From Deltaproteobacteria bacterium (GTDB lineage Bacteria > Myxococcota_A > Polyangia > HGW-17 > SLPX01), in assembly GCA_011390535.1 (NCBI GenBank), contig JAABSF010000085.1:1-8874 (forward strand): a DNA stretch of 8,874 bases, read 5' to 3'. The position numbers and the translations under genes are program-made. The notes under the pieces were generated by a model that saw only the letters and a program-made list of their open reading frames with translations, was not told where the DNA came from and made no database searches. Of the stretch, positions 1 through 6,091 are shown one piece after another; the stretch's first letter is position 1, and the number at the start of each line of letters is the position of its first letter.

Positions 1-527
1 CCTTCGTACATATTTCTTGTGTCGGCCACCATTACTTTCTGCCCTTTCCTTTTCGGGCGGTCTCCAGGATTCCATGGGACGGCATCACCACCGCCCAGAG
101 GACCGGAGCTCACCACGGAACCCACTCCTTGGATATCCTCGAAACCGAATCGCCTGAAAAAACCATCGGCTCGTGTGTATGCATAAACCACGGTTATATT
201 ATTCTTTTTAGCCGTCGCGCACAACACCTTCATTATTTCACTCCCCACCCCCATGCCTTTCATGAAGGGTGCAACCGCCACCGACCTGACCTCGGCCATA
301 TGAAGGGAGATGCTCTCCAGACAAGCACAACCCACTACATCACCTTCCCGCTTGGCCACCACCCAGGATGTAAGATTATTCCCTATTGAAACAATGGAGC
401 GAGAAAGGAGCGCACCTGTAACTACATGCTCTTGAATAAGTTTACTGATCCCGAAGACATCTTTCCTGCCGGGATAACCGACCTCAAAACTCATTCTATC
501 TTTAAAATTCATTCTATCTTTTTTCAT
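1..527 (-). CDS. Short GNAT-family N-acetylglutamate synthase, 3' end outside the window
   Basis: Translating the minus strand from the ATG at 527 gives 175 residues with no stop before the window edge, so the C-terminus is missing. The core is a GNAT acetyltransferase: strand beta-4 and the acetyl-CoA pyrophosphate loop lie at about residues 79-100 (AEVRSVAVAP, then KGMGVG matching the Q/R-x-x-G-x-G/A motif). The C-terminal GNAT signature YTRADGFFRRFGFED is at 117-131. This pattern matches short, kinase-less N-acetylglutamate synthases such as the mycobacterial type, which transfer acetyl from acetyl-CoA to glutamate as the first committed step of arginine synthesis. The position 47 bases after argD supports that role. 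The segment after residue 135 does not look like the usual short-ArgA tail. ATGs at 512 and 494 are alternative starts; none has a strong Shine-Dalgarno. Family is secure; substrate is inferred from context. Confidence 0.85.
   Translation of the reverse strand, partial: MKKDRMNFKDRMSFEVGYPGRKDVFGISKLIQEHVVTGALLSRSIVSIGNNLTSWVVAKREGDVVGCACLESISLHMAEVRSVAVAPFMKGMGVGSEIMKVLCATAKKNNITVVYAYTRADGFFRRFGFEDIQGVGSVVSSGPLGGGDAVPWNPGDRPKRKGQKVMVADTRNMYE
486..521. repeat. 18-base tandem duplication at the start of the acetyltransferase gene
   Basis: Copies at 486-503 and 504-521 differ at one base. On the minus strand each encodes K-D-R-M-[N/S]-F, so the protein begins with this six-residue unit twice and each copy carries its own in-frame ATG (512 and 494). 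It looks like a replication-slippage duplication that multiplied the start codon. Confidence 0.9.
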
Positions 528-574
528 AGTAACTCGCAGTTTAGTTTTCATTTTATCGCTGCTAAAACAACAAC

Positions 575-1774
575 CTAATTTAATTTTGTTTCTTTTTTTA
601 AGGAGTCAGCCAGAATTTTCAGCGCCTCCTTTACATGCTGCTCTTCAACCGTAAGGGGCGGCGTCAGACGCAACACAGTAGGCCCGGCCTTGATTATCAG
701 CAGCCCTTTTTCCCTGCATGAATCAATAATCGGCGCCACATCATCCATATCCATCTCCACTCCTACAAGCAAACCGGCTCCTCTCACCTCTTTAACCACA
801 GATGATCCAAGACTCTTTATCCCCTCCATGAGCTGTACGCTTCGTTTTCGGACGTTTTCCATAAAACCTTTTTTCGCAAGACGCTCGAGTACTATGAGGG
901 CTGCTCGGCAAACCAAAGGGCCTCCGGCGAAAGTGCTCCCGTGATCCCCCGGTTCGATAACCCTTGCGACATCATCGGTGACCAATGTAGCACCAATGGG
1001 CAACCCCCCGGCGAGTGGTTTCGCTAGAGTCATTATGTCCGGAGTAACCCCATATCTCTCGTAAGCCCATAGACTCCCCGTCCGGCCAAGTCCGCACTGG
1101 ATTTCATCAAAAACCAGCACAGCGGAGTGTTCCCGGCAAATCTTCTTCAGCTCAGTGAGAAAACCTTTATCGGCCTCATGAATCCCCCCCTCTCCTTGAA
1201 CCGGTTCCACAAAAACGGCACAGGTTTTATCGTCAATCAACTCTTTAGCCGCATCGATATCATTGAAAGGTGCAAATCGAACACCTGGAACCAAAGGCTC
1301 AAAAGGACTTCTATAGTTGTGTTTGTGGGTAAGCGAGAGCGCACCGGCGGTTCGCCCATGAAAGCCTCCTTCAAACGAAACCACATTGACCTTATCAGGC
1401 GAATCGTTTTTTCTTGCCCATTTCTTCGAAAACTTGAGCGCCGCCTCATTAGCCTCCGCACCGGAGTTCGAAAAGTAAACACGATCTGCAAAGCTTTGAT
1501 TCACCAAAAACTCTGCAAGCTCAACATTTTCACCTGTATGATATAGATTGCTCACATGAACCAGCTTTTTCAACTGCGCGCACACGCCTTCCACCCACTC
1601 GCTGTCGGAATGACCCAGAGCGTTAACGCAAATACCGGACGCAAAATCCAGATATCGCCCGCCTTCGCTATCAAATAGATAAGGTCCTTCACCTCGAACA
1701 AAAACGACATCAGGCCTTTTGTAGGTGTTTACAAGGTATTTAGCTTCTTTTTCTATAATTTCTTTTCTATTCAT
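575..1774 (-). CDS. argD: Acetylornithine aminotransferase (class III, PLP-dependent)
   Basis: The 399-residue product has the normal length of ArgD. It converts N-acetylglutamate-5-semialdehyde plus glutamate to N-acetylornithine plus 2-oxoglutarate in the cytoplasm. Fold-type I aminotransferase marks are present: SGAEANEAALK at 104-114 (phosphate-binding loop), FHGRT at 138-142, Glu190, VFDEIQCGLGRTG with the PLP-pyridine Asp223, and the Schiff-base lysine Lys252 in TLAKPLAGG. GSTF at 279-282 gives the second phosphate contact from the dimer partner. The start at 1774 follows a purine-rich GGGAAAATAA stretch and fits the family N-terminus. It sits 90 bases after argB and 47 before the acetyltransferase. 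LysJ or ornithine aminotransferases belong to the same family, but the argC/argB neighbours make ArgD the best call. No defects are seen. Confidence 0.95.
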   Translation of the reverse strand: MNRKEIIEKEAKYLVNTYKRPDVVFVRGEGPYLFDSEGGRYLDFASGICVNALGHSDSEWVEGVCAQLKKLVHVSNLYHTGENVELAEFLVNQSFADRVYFSNSGAEANEAALKFSKKWARKNDSPDKVNVVSFEGGFHGRTAGALSLTHKHNYRSPFEPLVPGVRFAPFNDIDAAKELIDDKTCAVFVEPVQGEGGIHEADKGFLTELKKICREHSAVLVFDEIQCGLGRTGSLWAYERYGVTPDIMTLAKPLAGGLPIGATLVTDDVARVIEPGDHGSTFAGGPLVCRAALIVLERLAKKGFMENVRKRSVQLMEGIKSLGSSVVKEVRGAGLLVGVEMDMDDVAPIIDSCREKGLLIIKAGPTVLRLTPPLTVEEQHVKEALKILADSLKKETKLN

Positions 1775-1800
1775 TTATTTTCCCATATTTGTACTTTGAC

Positions 1801-1870
1801 GAAAACCAGCGAAAATCAGCAAGAACCAGTGCACTCCAGTGAGAACCAGCGCACTCCGGCGAGCTCAAGC
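1801..1870. repeat. Degenerate 10-base tandem repeat in the argB-argD spacer
   Basis: Seven consecutive 10-base blocks start at 1801. The plus-strand blocks are GAAAACCAGC, GAAAATCAGC, AAGAACCAGT, GCACTCCAGT, GAGAACCAGC, GCACTCCGGC and GAGCTCAAGC. The core CCAG recurs at the same phase, and blocks 3-4 and 5-6 also form a 20-base repeat (16 of 20 identical). The last block contains the argB stop codon (1865-1867). On the transcribed strand the core reads CTGG. No function is known to me; spacing near one helical turn could suit a DNA-binding protein, or it may be simple slippage. Confidence 0.8.
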
Positions 1871-2614
1871 AACATCGCTCCTGAAAGTAGTCCCTCCTCC
1901 ATTACCCAACCCTTCGATGTTCACAATACGAGCCGCTCTTACCCCCATATCAACAGCTTTCAGCGCAGCCCCCACTTTGGGGATCATCCCCCCTTTTATG
2001 ACTCCATCTCGGATCAGCTCATGGGTTCGCTCTTGACTGAGGCCGGCAAAGACTCTCTCACCGTCGCGCACTCCGGGTACGTTCGATACAAAATCCAGTA
2101 AATCAGCCTCTAACGCCGATGCCAGAGCACCTGCTGCTTCGTCGGCATTAATGTTATAGATTTTCCCATCCTCTCCTAAAGAGATAGGAGAGATAACAGG
2201 AGTAAGCCCCTTTTCAACAAGCCAATTTAACAACTCGGCGCGCACTTCGATCACCTCTCCTACATTCCCGAGATCCCCTGCCGGGTGAATCTTTTTTTTA
2301 CATGTGATCAACCCGGCGTCGATCCCGCTGAGCCCTACAGCGTCGATTCCAAAGCCAATCAACGTAGAGACTATCTGCTTGTTTACTTTTCCACATAGCA
2401 CCATCTGAGATGCCTCGAGTGAGTCGTCATCGGTCACTCTCAGGCCATCCACTTTTTCGGGATTGATCCCCAAACGCTCCTGAAGAGAGGCTATATCTTT
2501 TCCGCCTCCATGCACCACCACCGAACCTTGACGGCTCCGCTTTAGGGCTTCAGCCAATCTCGGCAAGAAGCTCTGTTCGTTTAACTCATTTCCGCCTACT
2601 TTTAATACATGCAT
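1865..2614 (-). CDS. argB: Acetylglutamate kinase (LysZ-like branch of the amino acid kinase family)
   Basis: The 249-residue product is a complete amino acid kinase, phosphorylating N-acetylglutamate with ATP to N-acetylglutamyl-5-phosphate in the cytoplasm. Visible motifs are KVGG at 5-8, HGGGKD at 35-40 (phosphate and acyl-substrate binding), DGLRVTD at 56-62 with the substrate-binding Arg59, NINADEAAGALA at 154-165, VPGV at 179-182, IKGGMIPKV at 206-214 with catalytic-type lysines, and a C-terminal GGGT at 238-241. The start at 2614 directly precedes the conserved first strand. It lies 80 bases after argC and 90 before argD. The SGIDAGLITCKKK segment and the short length resemble the LysZ/archaeal-type branch, so [LysW]-aminoadipate kinase is the alternative; no LysW gene is visible here. 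Arginine synthesis is favoured because an acetyltransferase follows. Confidence 0.92.
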   Translation of the reverse strand: MHVLKVGGNELNEQSFLPRLAEALKRSRQGSVVVHGGGKDIASLQERLGINPEKVDGLRVTDDDSLEASQMVLCGKVNKQIVSTLIGFGIDAVGLSGIDAGLITCKKKIHPAGDLGNVGEVIEVRAELLNWLVEKGLTPVISPISLGEDGKIYNINADEAAGALASALEADLLDFVSNVPGVRDGERVFAGLSQERTHELIRDGVIKGGMIPKVGAALKAVDMGVRAARIVNIEGLGNGGGTTFRSDVA

Positions 2615-2694
2615 TCTCTTTCAAGCTCTCTTTCTTCTTGTGGGCACATGCTCGGCACCCTAATTTTCAATAACAGAATACTTTCTCTATCGTC

Positions 2695-3726
2695 TCAAGA
2701 ATTCCACGGTCGTGACCTCAGCCCGGTCCCCTCTTCCATTTCGTACATAACGTTCATGTTCTGTACAGCCTGGCCGGCAGCCCCCTTTACAAGGTTGTCT
2801 ATTGCAGAAGTAAGCACGACGGTCTTCCCCACGACCGTGATTCCGACATAACATGAGTTCGTATGAACCACATGCTTCAACGTAGGACTCTCACCCTCTC
2901 TCATCAAATGAACAAAACGCTCTTTTCCGTAAACACTGTCAAAAGCTTCCCTCATCTCAGCCTCCTCAACCTCTCCACTGAAGCTCACATAAATTGTGGA
3001 TAAGATTCCCCGCCTAACCGGAAGAAGATGAGGCGTAAAGATAATGCGCTGATCCACCACCGCCCGCTCGTTCATTTGTTCCGTGATTTCGGGCAAATGC
3101 CGATGCTTGCCTATTTTGTATGCATGAAAGTTTTCCTGCACCTCAACAAACAGGTTACCTATCTTAGCCTTTCGACCTGCCCCGGTAGCTCCGGATTTCG
3201 AGTCGGCAATGATAGGAGACACCACATCATCCCTTTTTCGGAGAACCGGATACAACGGCAAGAGAATACTTGTTGGATAACACCCAGGATTCGCCAAGAG
3301 CGAACATCCCCTCACCTTATCTCTGTTCAGCTCGGTCAAACCGTAAACTGCATCTCTCATCTTATCCGGCGCAGGGTGCGCTCTTCCATACCATTCGGCG
3401 TAATCCGCCGCGCTTTTAAGCCGAAAATCAGCACTCAGATCAATCACCTTTACACCGGCTTCAAGAGCGGATACCGCTTTTTCCGCTGATGCGGCGTGTG
3501 GCAGGCATAGAAAAACCAAGTCAACACCATCATAAGTCACCTCATCGGTGTGTGATATCCGTATATCCGGAGCTTCAGGAGCCAAAGATGACAAAGATTC
3601 CCCTGAATACTTCCTTGATGTAGCAAATTTCAGTTCAACATTAGGATGTCTTTTCAAAATCGTGCAAAGCTCTATTCCAGTATACCCGGAAGCGCCTATG
3701 ACTCCTATTTTCAGTTCTTTCGACAT
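2695..3726 (-). CDS. argC: N-acetyl-gamma-glutamyl-phosphate reductase
   Basis: The 343-residue product reduces N-acetylglutamyl-phosphate to the semialdehyde with NADPH, the third step of arginine synthesis. The dinucleotide-binding loop GASGYTG is at residues 11-17. The catalytic cysteine is Cys149 in LANPGCYPTS, and the conserved HRHLPEI block with the catalytic histidine is at about 208-214. The reading frame stays open to 3816. The ATG at 3726 is chosen because GGAG lies eight bases before it and the protein then begins MSKELKIGVIGASG, the normal family start. Length is typical (about 340-350). It is the first gene of the minus-strand arg operon. The C-terminus carries a small extra tail (RSRPWNS) after the conserved MNVMYEM segment. 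LysY is the paralogous alternative. Confidence 0.95.
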   Translation of the reverse strand: MSKELKIGVIGASGYTGIELCTILKRHPNVELKFATSRKYSGESLSSLAPEAPDIRISHTDEVTYDGVDLVFLCLPHAASAEKAVSALEAGVKVIDLSADFRLKSAADYAEWYGRAHPAPDKMRDAVYGLTELNRDKVRGCSLLANPGCYPTSILLPLYPVLRKRDDVVSPIIADSKSGATGAGRKAKIGNLFVEVQENFHAYKIGKHRHLPEITEQMNERAVVDQRIIFTPHLLPVRRGILSTIYVSFSGEVEEAEMREAFDSVYGKERFVHLMREGESPTLKHVVHTNSCYVGITVVGKTVVLTSAIDNLVKGAAGQAVQNMNVMYEMEEGTGLRSRPWNS

Positions 3727-3858
3727 ATTTTCGGCTCCATTTTCAATTATTACACATAGTTTATTTTTAAGTTTTTCCCTAATTGCTATTCGAGCTATTT
3801 TTATCCACTCGGACAATATACCTTCAGATTTGCTTCCAGCATTGATTGTTACCCATAC

Positions 3859-3978
3859 TTATAAAAGCCTCTGAAAGCTTTCCATATATCTGGTCTGGAC
3901 CAACTCACACATAAGCCGATACACATATACCGTAGCATTCAAGTACGATACTATTCTCCGTATGGTGCCCGTATACAT
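3859..3978 (-). CDS. Possible leader peptide upstream of argC (speculative)
   Basis: A 39-residue open frame runs from the ATG at 3978 to TAA at 3859, just downstream of the best promoter for argC. Its product would start MYTGTIRRIV and contain five arginines, all with CGG, AGA or AGG codons, including an adjacent Arg-Arg pair at residues 7-8. That composition would suit translation-coupled control by arginyl-tRNA supply. Against this, there is no Shine-Dalgarno, the start would lie only a few bases from the inferred transcription start, and the only hairpin at its end (AAAGC pairing with GCTTT near 3863-3880) is weak. Chance is a real possibility. Confidence 0.2.
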   Translation of the reverse strand: MYTGTIRRIVSYLNATVYVYRLMCELVQTRYMESFQRLL

Positions 3979-4004
3979 TGAGGATATTCGTATACTGATC
4001 CTCA
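3979..4004. promoter_or_regulatory. Inverted repeat over the argC -10 box, candidate operator
   Basis: TGAGGAT at 3979-3985 is the perfect reverse complement of ATCCTCA at 3998-4004, with 12 bases between. The repeat is centred on the inferred -10 box of the minus-strand promoter, a typical place for a repressor site. It does not match the ArgR ARG box (TGAAT/ATTCA arms), so the regulator is unknown. Confidence 0.4.
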
Positions 4005-4017
4005 GCTACACGGTCAA
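3989..4017 (-). promoter_or_regulatory. Candidate sigma-70-type promoter for the arg operon
   Basis: On the minus strand TTGACC (4012-4017) is followed after exactly 17 bases by TATACG (3989-3994). That is five of six -35 consensus bases and four of six at -10. Transcription would begin near 3982, leaving a leader of about 255 bases before argC. Other weaker -10-like sequences occur closer to argC, so this is a candidate only. Confidence 0.45.
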
Positions 4018-4100
4018 ATCATACCGGACACTCAAGGTCTATACCCTGTCAATAATTTTAAAGGGAACTTCAGGTCGTTCGAGAAAAAGGTGGAGGCGGG

Positions 4101-4116
4101 TGGTCAACGATGACCA
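4101..4116. repeat. 16-base inverted repeat in the argC/DUF1622 spacer
   Basis: TGGTCA (4101-4106) and TGACCA (4111-4116) are perfect inverted copies separated by ACGA. It is far from both starts (375 bases from argC, 242 from the DUF1622 gene). It could be a protein-binding site or a small hairpin; no adjacent T-run marks it as a terminator. Confidence 0.35.
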
Positions 4117-4358
4117 AGCTCAGAAATCTATTCTGGGTTATTGGCTTAAGGTATTTTTTGTAGATATTTATCGACATAATGGTGCAATAGTAATCGACCC
4201 GATATTAAAAGTCAAGCCCCCCGACAAATAAACACTTACTACTTGGCCGTTGCTATGATAAAATGCCTTCTTTTAAAAGGTCTATTATTCCTAATAAACA
4301 GACAAATAGGCCGAACAACGGAAACACAAAAGAGGCTTAGCCAAAGGACAATATTTAG

Positions 4359-4733
4359 ATGCGCGAAATCGTACAGATTGTGAGCAACAGAGTAGTGACC
4401 GTCTTTCAGATGCTCGCAATCTTGGTAATCACTATCGGCATTATCAAAGCCATGTTGATGTACTTCAAAGACGCTCTGTTCGGGAAAAACGCACGCAAAG
4501 CAATACAAGAGAGCCGAATGGAGCTGGGGCACTCCTTTTCACTGGGTTTGGGTTTTTTAATCGGCGCCAGCATTCTCCACACAACCATCGCTCCGACCTG
4601 GAACGATATAGGTCACCTTTCATCTATCATCGCCATAAGGACAATCCTAAACTACTTCTTAATGAGAGAGATAGCTGTTATCGAGAAAAAGAATAACGGA
4701 GAAAAGAAGAACGGAGAAAAAAAGCCTTTTTAA
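4359..4733 (+). CDS. DUF1622 family membrane protein
   Basis: The 124-residue product has three likely membrane helices at about 13-33, 59-78 and 85-105. The centre matches the DUF1622 pattern: a basic, Arg-rich cytoplasmic stretch (ARKAIQESRMELGHS), then LGLGFLIGASIL, then the conserved APTWNDIGHLSSIIAIRTILNYFL block. The family's function is unknown to me; it is a small inner-membrane protein. AAAGGA at 4343-4348 lies ten bases before the ATG. The C-terminus ends in a charged NGEKKNGEKK tail made by a 15-base tandem duplication. Its stop codon is one base from the stop of the convergent CAP-domain gene, so no terminator fits between. Family call is confident, function is not. Confidence 0.85.
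   Translation: MREIVQIVSNRVVTVFQMLAILVITIGIIKAMLMYFKDALFGKNARKAIQESRMELGHSFSLGLGFLIGASILHTTIAPTWNDIGHLSSIIAIRTILNYFLMREIAVIEKKNNGEKKNGEKKPF
4695..4724. repeat. 15-base in-frame tandem duplication in the DUF1622 gene
   Basis: Positions 4695-4709 and 4710-4724 are the same 15 bases with one synonymous difference, each encoding N-G-E-K-K (residues 113-117 and 118-122). The duplication lengthens the cytoplasmic tail without breaking the frame. Confidence 0.9.
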
Positions 4734-4734
4734 A

Positions 4735-5328
4735 TCACGGCGCACCAAACCCAGCCGTAGTATAATCTCCGTAAGAACTCGTTGTTGAATAATAACCTAT
4801 ACCCACCTGTGTAAAACTCGGATTCATTATGTTGGCGCAATGCCCCGGGCTGTTCATCCACATATCAAACTGTCCATCTGCCGAACCTCCTCCCGCGACA
4901 ATATTTTCCCCCCAACTTCTCCCGCTCCAACCGGCCTTTTGAAAACGCTCTGTGGGGCCCTCTCCCTCCGGACTGTGATGACCAAAATAATCTCTCTCGG
5001 CCATATCCTTGGAGTGCGCTCGAGCAGCGCACCTCAGCTCCGGAGAGATCTCTAAAGACCCGGCGGACCCGAATTCCTCTGTTCCGCAAACCGCCCCCGA
5101 AGCCCTTGCCTCATTCATGAGCTTCAACATCCGCGCCTCCCACTCCATCCATTCTTCGCTCCAATTCGCCACCGGGTTGCAGTAAGCATTTACCGGAACC
5201 TCGTTTCCATCGTTGGATTCGCCGCCACCACAACCCACAACCAAAAACACTGCCGACACAAAAACCACAGCAGTTTTATACCCACACCTTAACGAACTCT
5301 TGAAACTGATGCACAGTGGACTGGTCAT
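4735..5328 (-). CDS. CAP/SCP-domain (YkwD-like) secreted lipoprotein
   Basis: The 197-residue product starts with a lipoprotein signal: basic N-terminus, hydrophobic core at about 19-31 and lipobox LVVGC with Cys33 as the likely lipidation site, then a short Gly/Ser/Asn linker. Residues about 65-195 form a CAP (CRISP/antigen 5/PR-1) domain: LMNEARASG at 70-78, the helix AARAHSKDMAERDYFGHHSP with His105, GENIVAGG at 140-147 with Glu141, WMNSPGHCANIMNP at 157-170 with His163, and FTQVGIGYY at 172-180, ending in TAGFGAP. These are the cavity histidine and glutamate positions of bacterial YkwD-type proteins, whose biochemical role is mostly unknown. Extra cysteines (50, 81, 100, 164) could form disulfides. 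AAAGGAG at 5335-5341 gives a strong ribosome site six bases before the ATG. It appears monocistronic. Confidence 0.9.
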   Translation of the reverse strand: MTSPLCISFKSSLRCGYKTAVVFVSAVFLVVGCGGGESNDGNEVPVNAYCNPVANWSEEWMEWEARMLKLMNEARASGAVCGTEEFGSAGSLEISPELRCAARAHSKDMAERDYFGHHSPEGEGPTERFQKAGWSGRSWGENIVAGGGSADGQFDMWMNSPGHCANIMNPSFTQVGIGYYSTTSSYGDYTTAGFGAP

Positions 5329-5385
5329 TTTAATCTCCTTTGATCCAACAGAAAAATGCTCAAGAAACTCTTCCGCTTTCCCCTG

Positions 5386-5414
5386 AGCATAATAACATTA
5401 TAAAAAACGTTCAA
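5386..5414 (-). promoter_or_regulatory. Candidate promoter of the CAP-domain lipoprotein gene
   Basis: On the minus strand TTGAAC (5409-5414) is followed after 17 bases by TATGCT (5386-5391). The spacer is AT-rich and a 57-base leader would precede the ATG. A TGCTCA/TGAGCA inverted repeat (5357-5362 and 5384-5389) overlaps the -10 box and might be an operator. Confidence 0.5.
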
Positions 5415-5470
5415 GCCACCCGGTCTCCCCACTTGCTTAGGAGATCACATAGGCACTACATAAATACGTT

Positions 5471-5836
5471 CTAAAGCGCGGGAAACGTAACCATCTTTGA
5501 GGCCAGAATCCGTTTGTCCCGCGTCAGCAGGGGTAGATCATGGACAACACTGGTCGCTGCGATGATCTCATCAGCAGGATCGGAGCGAAAGTCCAGACGA
5601 CAGCTTGTCTGCGCGATCTCGAGATCGATGGGGATGACCTGCAATTGCTCAACGACTGAGATGAAACGTCGATCCTCCATCTCGAGTGCGAGACGGCCCA
5701 ACTCCACGAGCTTGGCGATCTCCCACAACACGATGCCCGAGATCGCTAGGTCAGCAGACAACACCACCGGCCGTTCCTTTTCTGTGAGCATGCCACGAAC
5801 GAAATCTATCAAAATATGCGTGTCAAGATTCAACAT
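5471..5836 (-). CDS. PIN-domain toxin, VapC type
   Basis: From the ATG at 5836 the product is 121 residues and begins MLNLDTHILIDFV, the standard start of PIN-domain toxins. PIN proteins are metal-dependent ribonucleases; VapC toxins cleave RNA and stop translation until bound by their antitoxin. The acidic active-site residues are Asp5 (LDTH), Glu39 (LWEIA), Asp89 (DPADEIIAAT) and Asp107 (TRDKRIL). The common arginine after the third acidic residue (DPADR) is glutamate here. The frame is open upstream to 5884, but that would add 16 residues without family similarity. The start overlaps the antitoxin gene by 14 bases, implying translational coupling. It appears intact and active. Base composition looks richer in GC than the flanking genes, consistent with acquisition by transfer. 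Confidence 0.9.
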   Translation of the reverse strand: MLNLDTHILIDFVRGMLTEKERPVVLSADLAISGIVLWEIAKLVELGRLALEMEDRRFISVVEQLQVIPIDLEIAQTSCRLDFRSDPADEIIAATSVVHDLPLLTRDKRILASKMVTFPAL

Positions 5837-6056
5837 TCCAACTCGTTCCGGTGGAAAAAATGTCTCCATGCACCTCCACGTCATCTTTCATGCATCCGTA
5901 GAGCTTCTCAATGGACGTCTCCTTGAACGGCAAGACACGGGCCACCGGACGCCCCCTCTTGGTGACCACAATGCCGGCTGGACCCAGTTTATCGAGTATC
6001 TTCAAGCACTTGGCTTTGAACTCGGTCGCATTGATCTCTTTCGTACTGTGAGACAT
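5823..6056 (-). CDS. Phd/YefM-family antitoxin
   Basis: The 77-residue product has the Phd/YefM DNA-binding and dimerisation fold: NATEFKAKCLKILDKL at about 9-24, then VVTKRGRPVARVLP at 30-43, a family hallmark. The remaining 34 residues (KLYGCMKDDVEVHGDIF and on) form the flexible toxin-binding tail. It should neutralise the overlapping PIN toxin and repress its own promoter as a complex. The gene starts at 6056 with no clear Shine-Dalgarno and ends inside the toxin start, overlapping it by 14 bases. Antitoxin-first order is normal for this type II class. Confidence 0.9.
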   Translation of the reverse strand: MSHSTKEINATEFKAKCLKILDKLGPAGIVVTKRGRPVARVLPFKETSIEKLYGCMKDDVEVHGDIFSTGTSWNVES

Positions 6057-6062
6057 AACTTC

Positions 6063-6091
6063 ATTTTAGGTAATAACCAGTTGGATGTCTA
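6063..6091 (-). promoter_or_regulatory. Strong candidate promoter of the toxin-antitoxin operon, near-leaderless
   Basis: On the minus strand TAGACA (6086-6091) and TAAAAT (6063-6068) are separated by exactly 17 bases, five of six consensus matches in each box. Only six bases separate the -10 box from the antitoxin ATG at 6056, so transcription should begin at or within a base or two of the start codon. This explains the missing ribosome binding site. Confidence 0.6.

Larger units (their letters stand above)
3727..4358. other. Divergent intergenic region between argC and the DUF1622 gene
   Basis: This 632-base AT-rich stretch has no convincing protein gene. It contains the likely arg promoter and operator (3979-4017), a possible arginine-rich leader peptide (3859-3978) and a 16-base palindrome (4101-4116). 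TATAC occurs at 3926, 3972, 3991 and 4040, and CGTATAC occurs twice 19 bases apart (3970 and 3989). CTTTTAAAAG at 4270-4279 is a perfect palindrome. An open frame at 3962-4231 on the plus strand has no ribosome binding site and no recognisable family. Confidence 0.6.

Noticed and set aside
129..389. Plus-strand open frame of 86 codons
   Set aside because: It lies opposite the acetyltransferase, whose frame has clear GNAT motifs, and it shows no family features or ribosome site.
1796..2101. Plus-strand open frame of 101 codons with repeated SENQ residues
   Set aside because: It lies opposite argB and the 10-base repeat; the apparent protein repeat is just the DNA repeat read through, and it lacks a ribosome site.
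3927..4044. ArgR ARG boxes upstream of argC
   Set aside because: The TGAAT/ATTCA arms at the required spacing are not present; only scattered TATAC motifs and an unrelated inverted repeat are seen.
3962..4231. Plus-strand open frame of 89 codons in the divergent spacer
   Set aside because: No Shine-Dalgarno, no recognisable domain, and it crosses the likely arg promoter; chance is the simplest explanation.
5422..5446. GGTCTCC/GGAGATC stem after the toxin gene as a terminator
   Set aside because: The stem includes a G-T pair, has an 11-base loop and no T-run follows on the minus strand.
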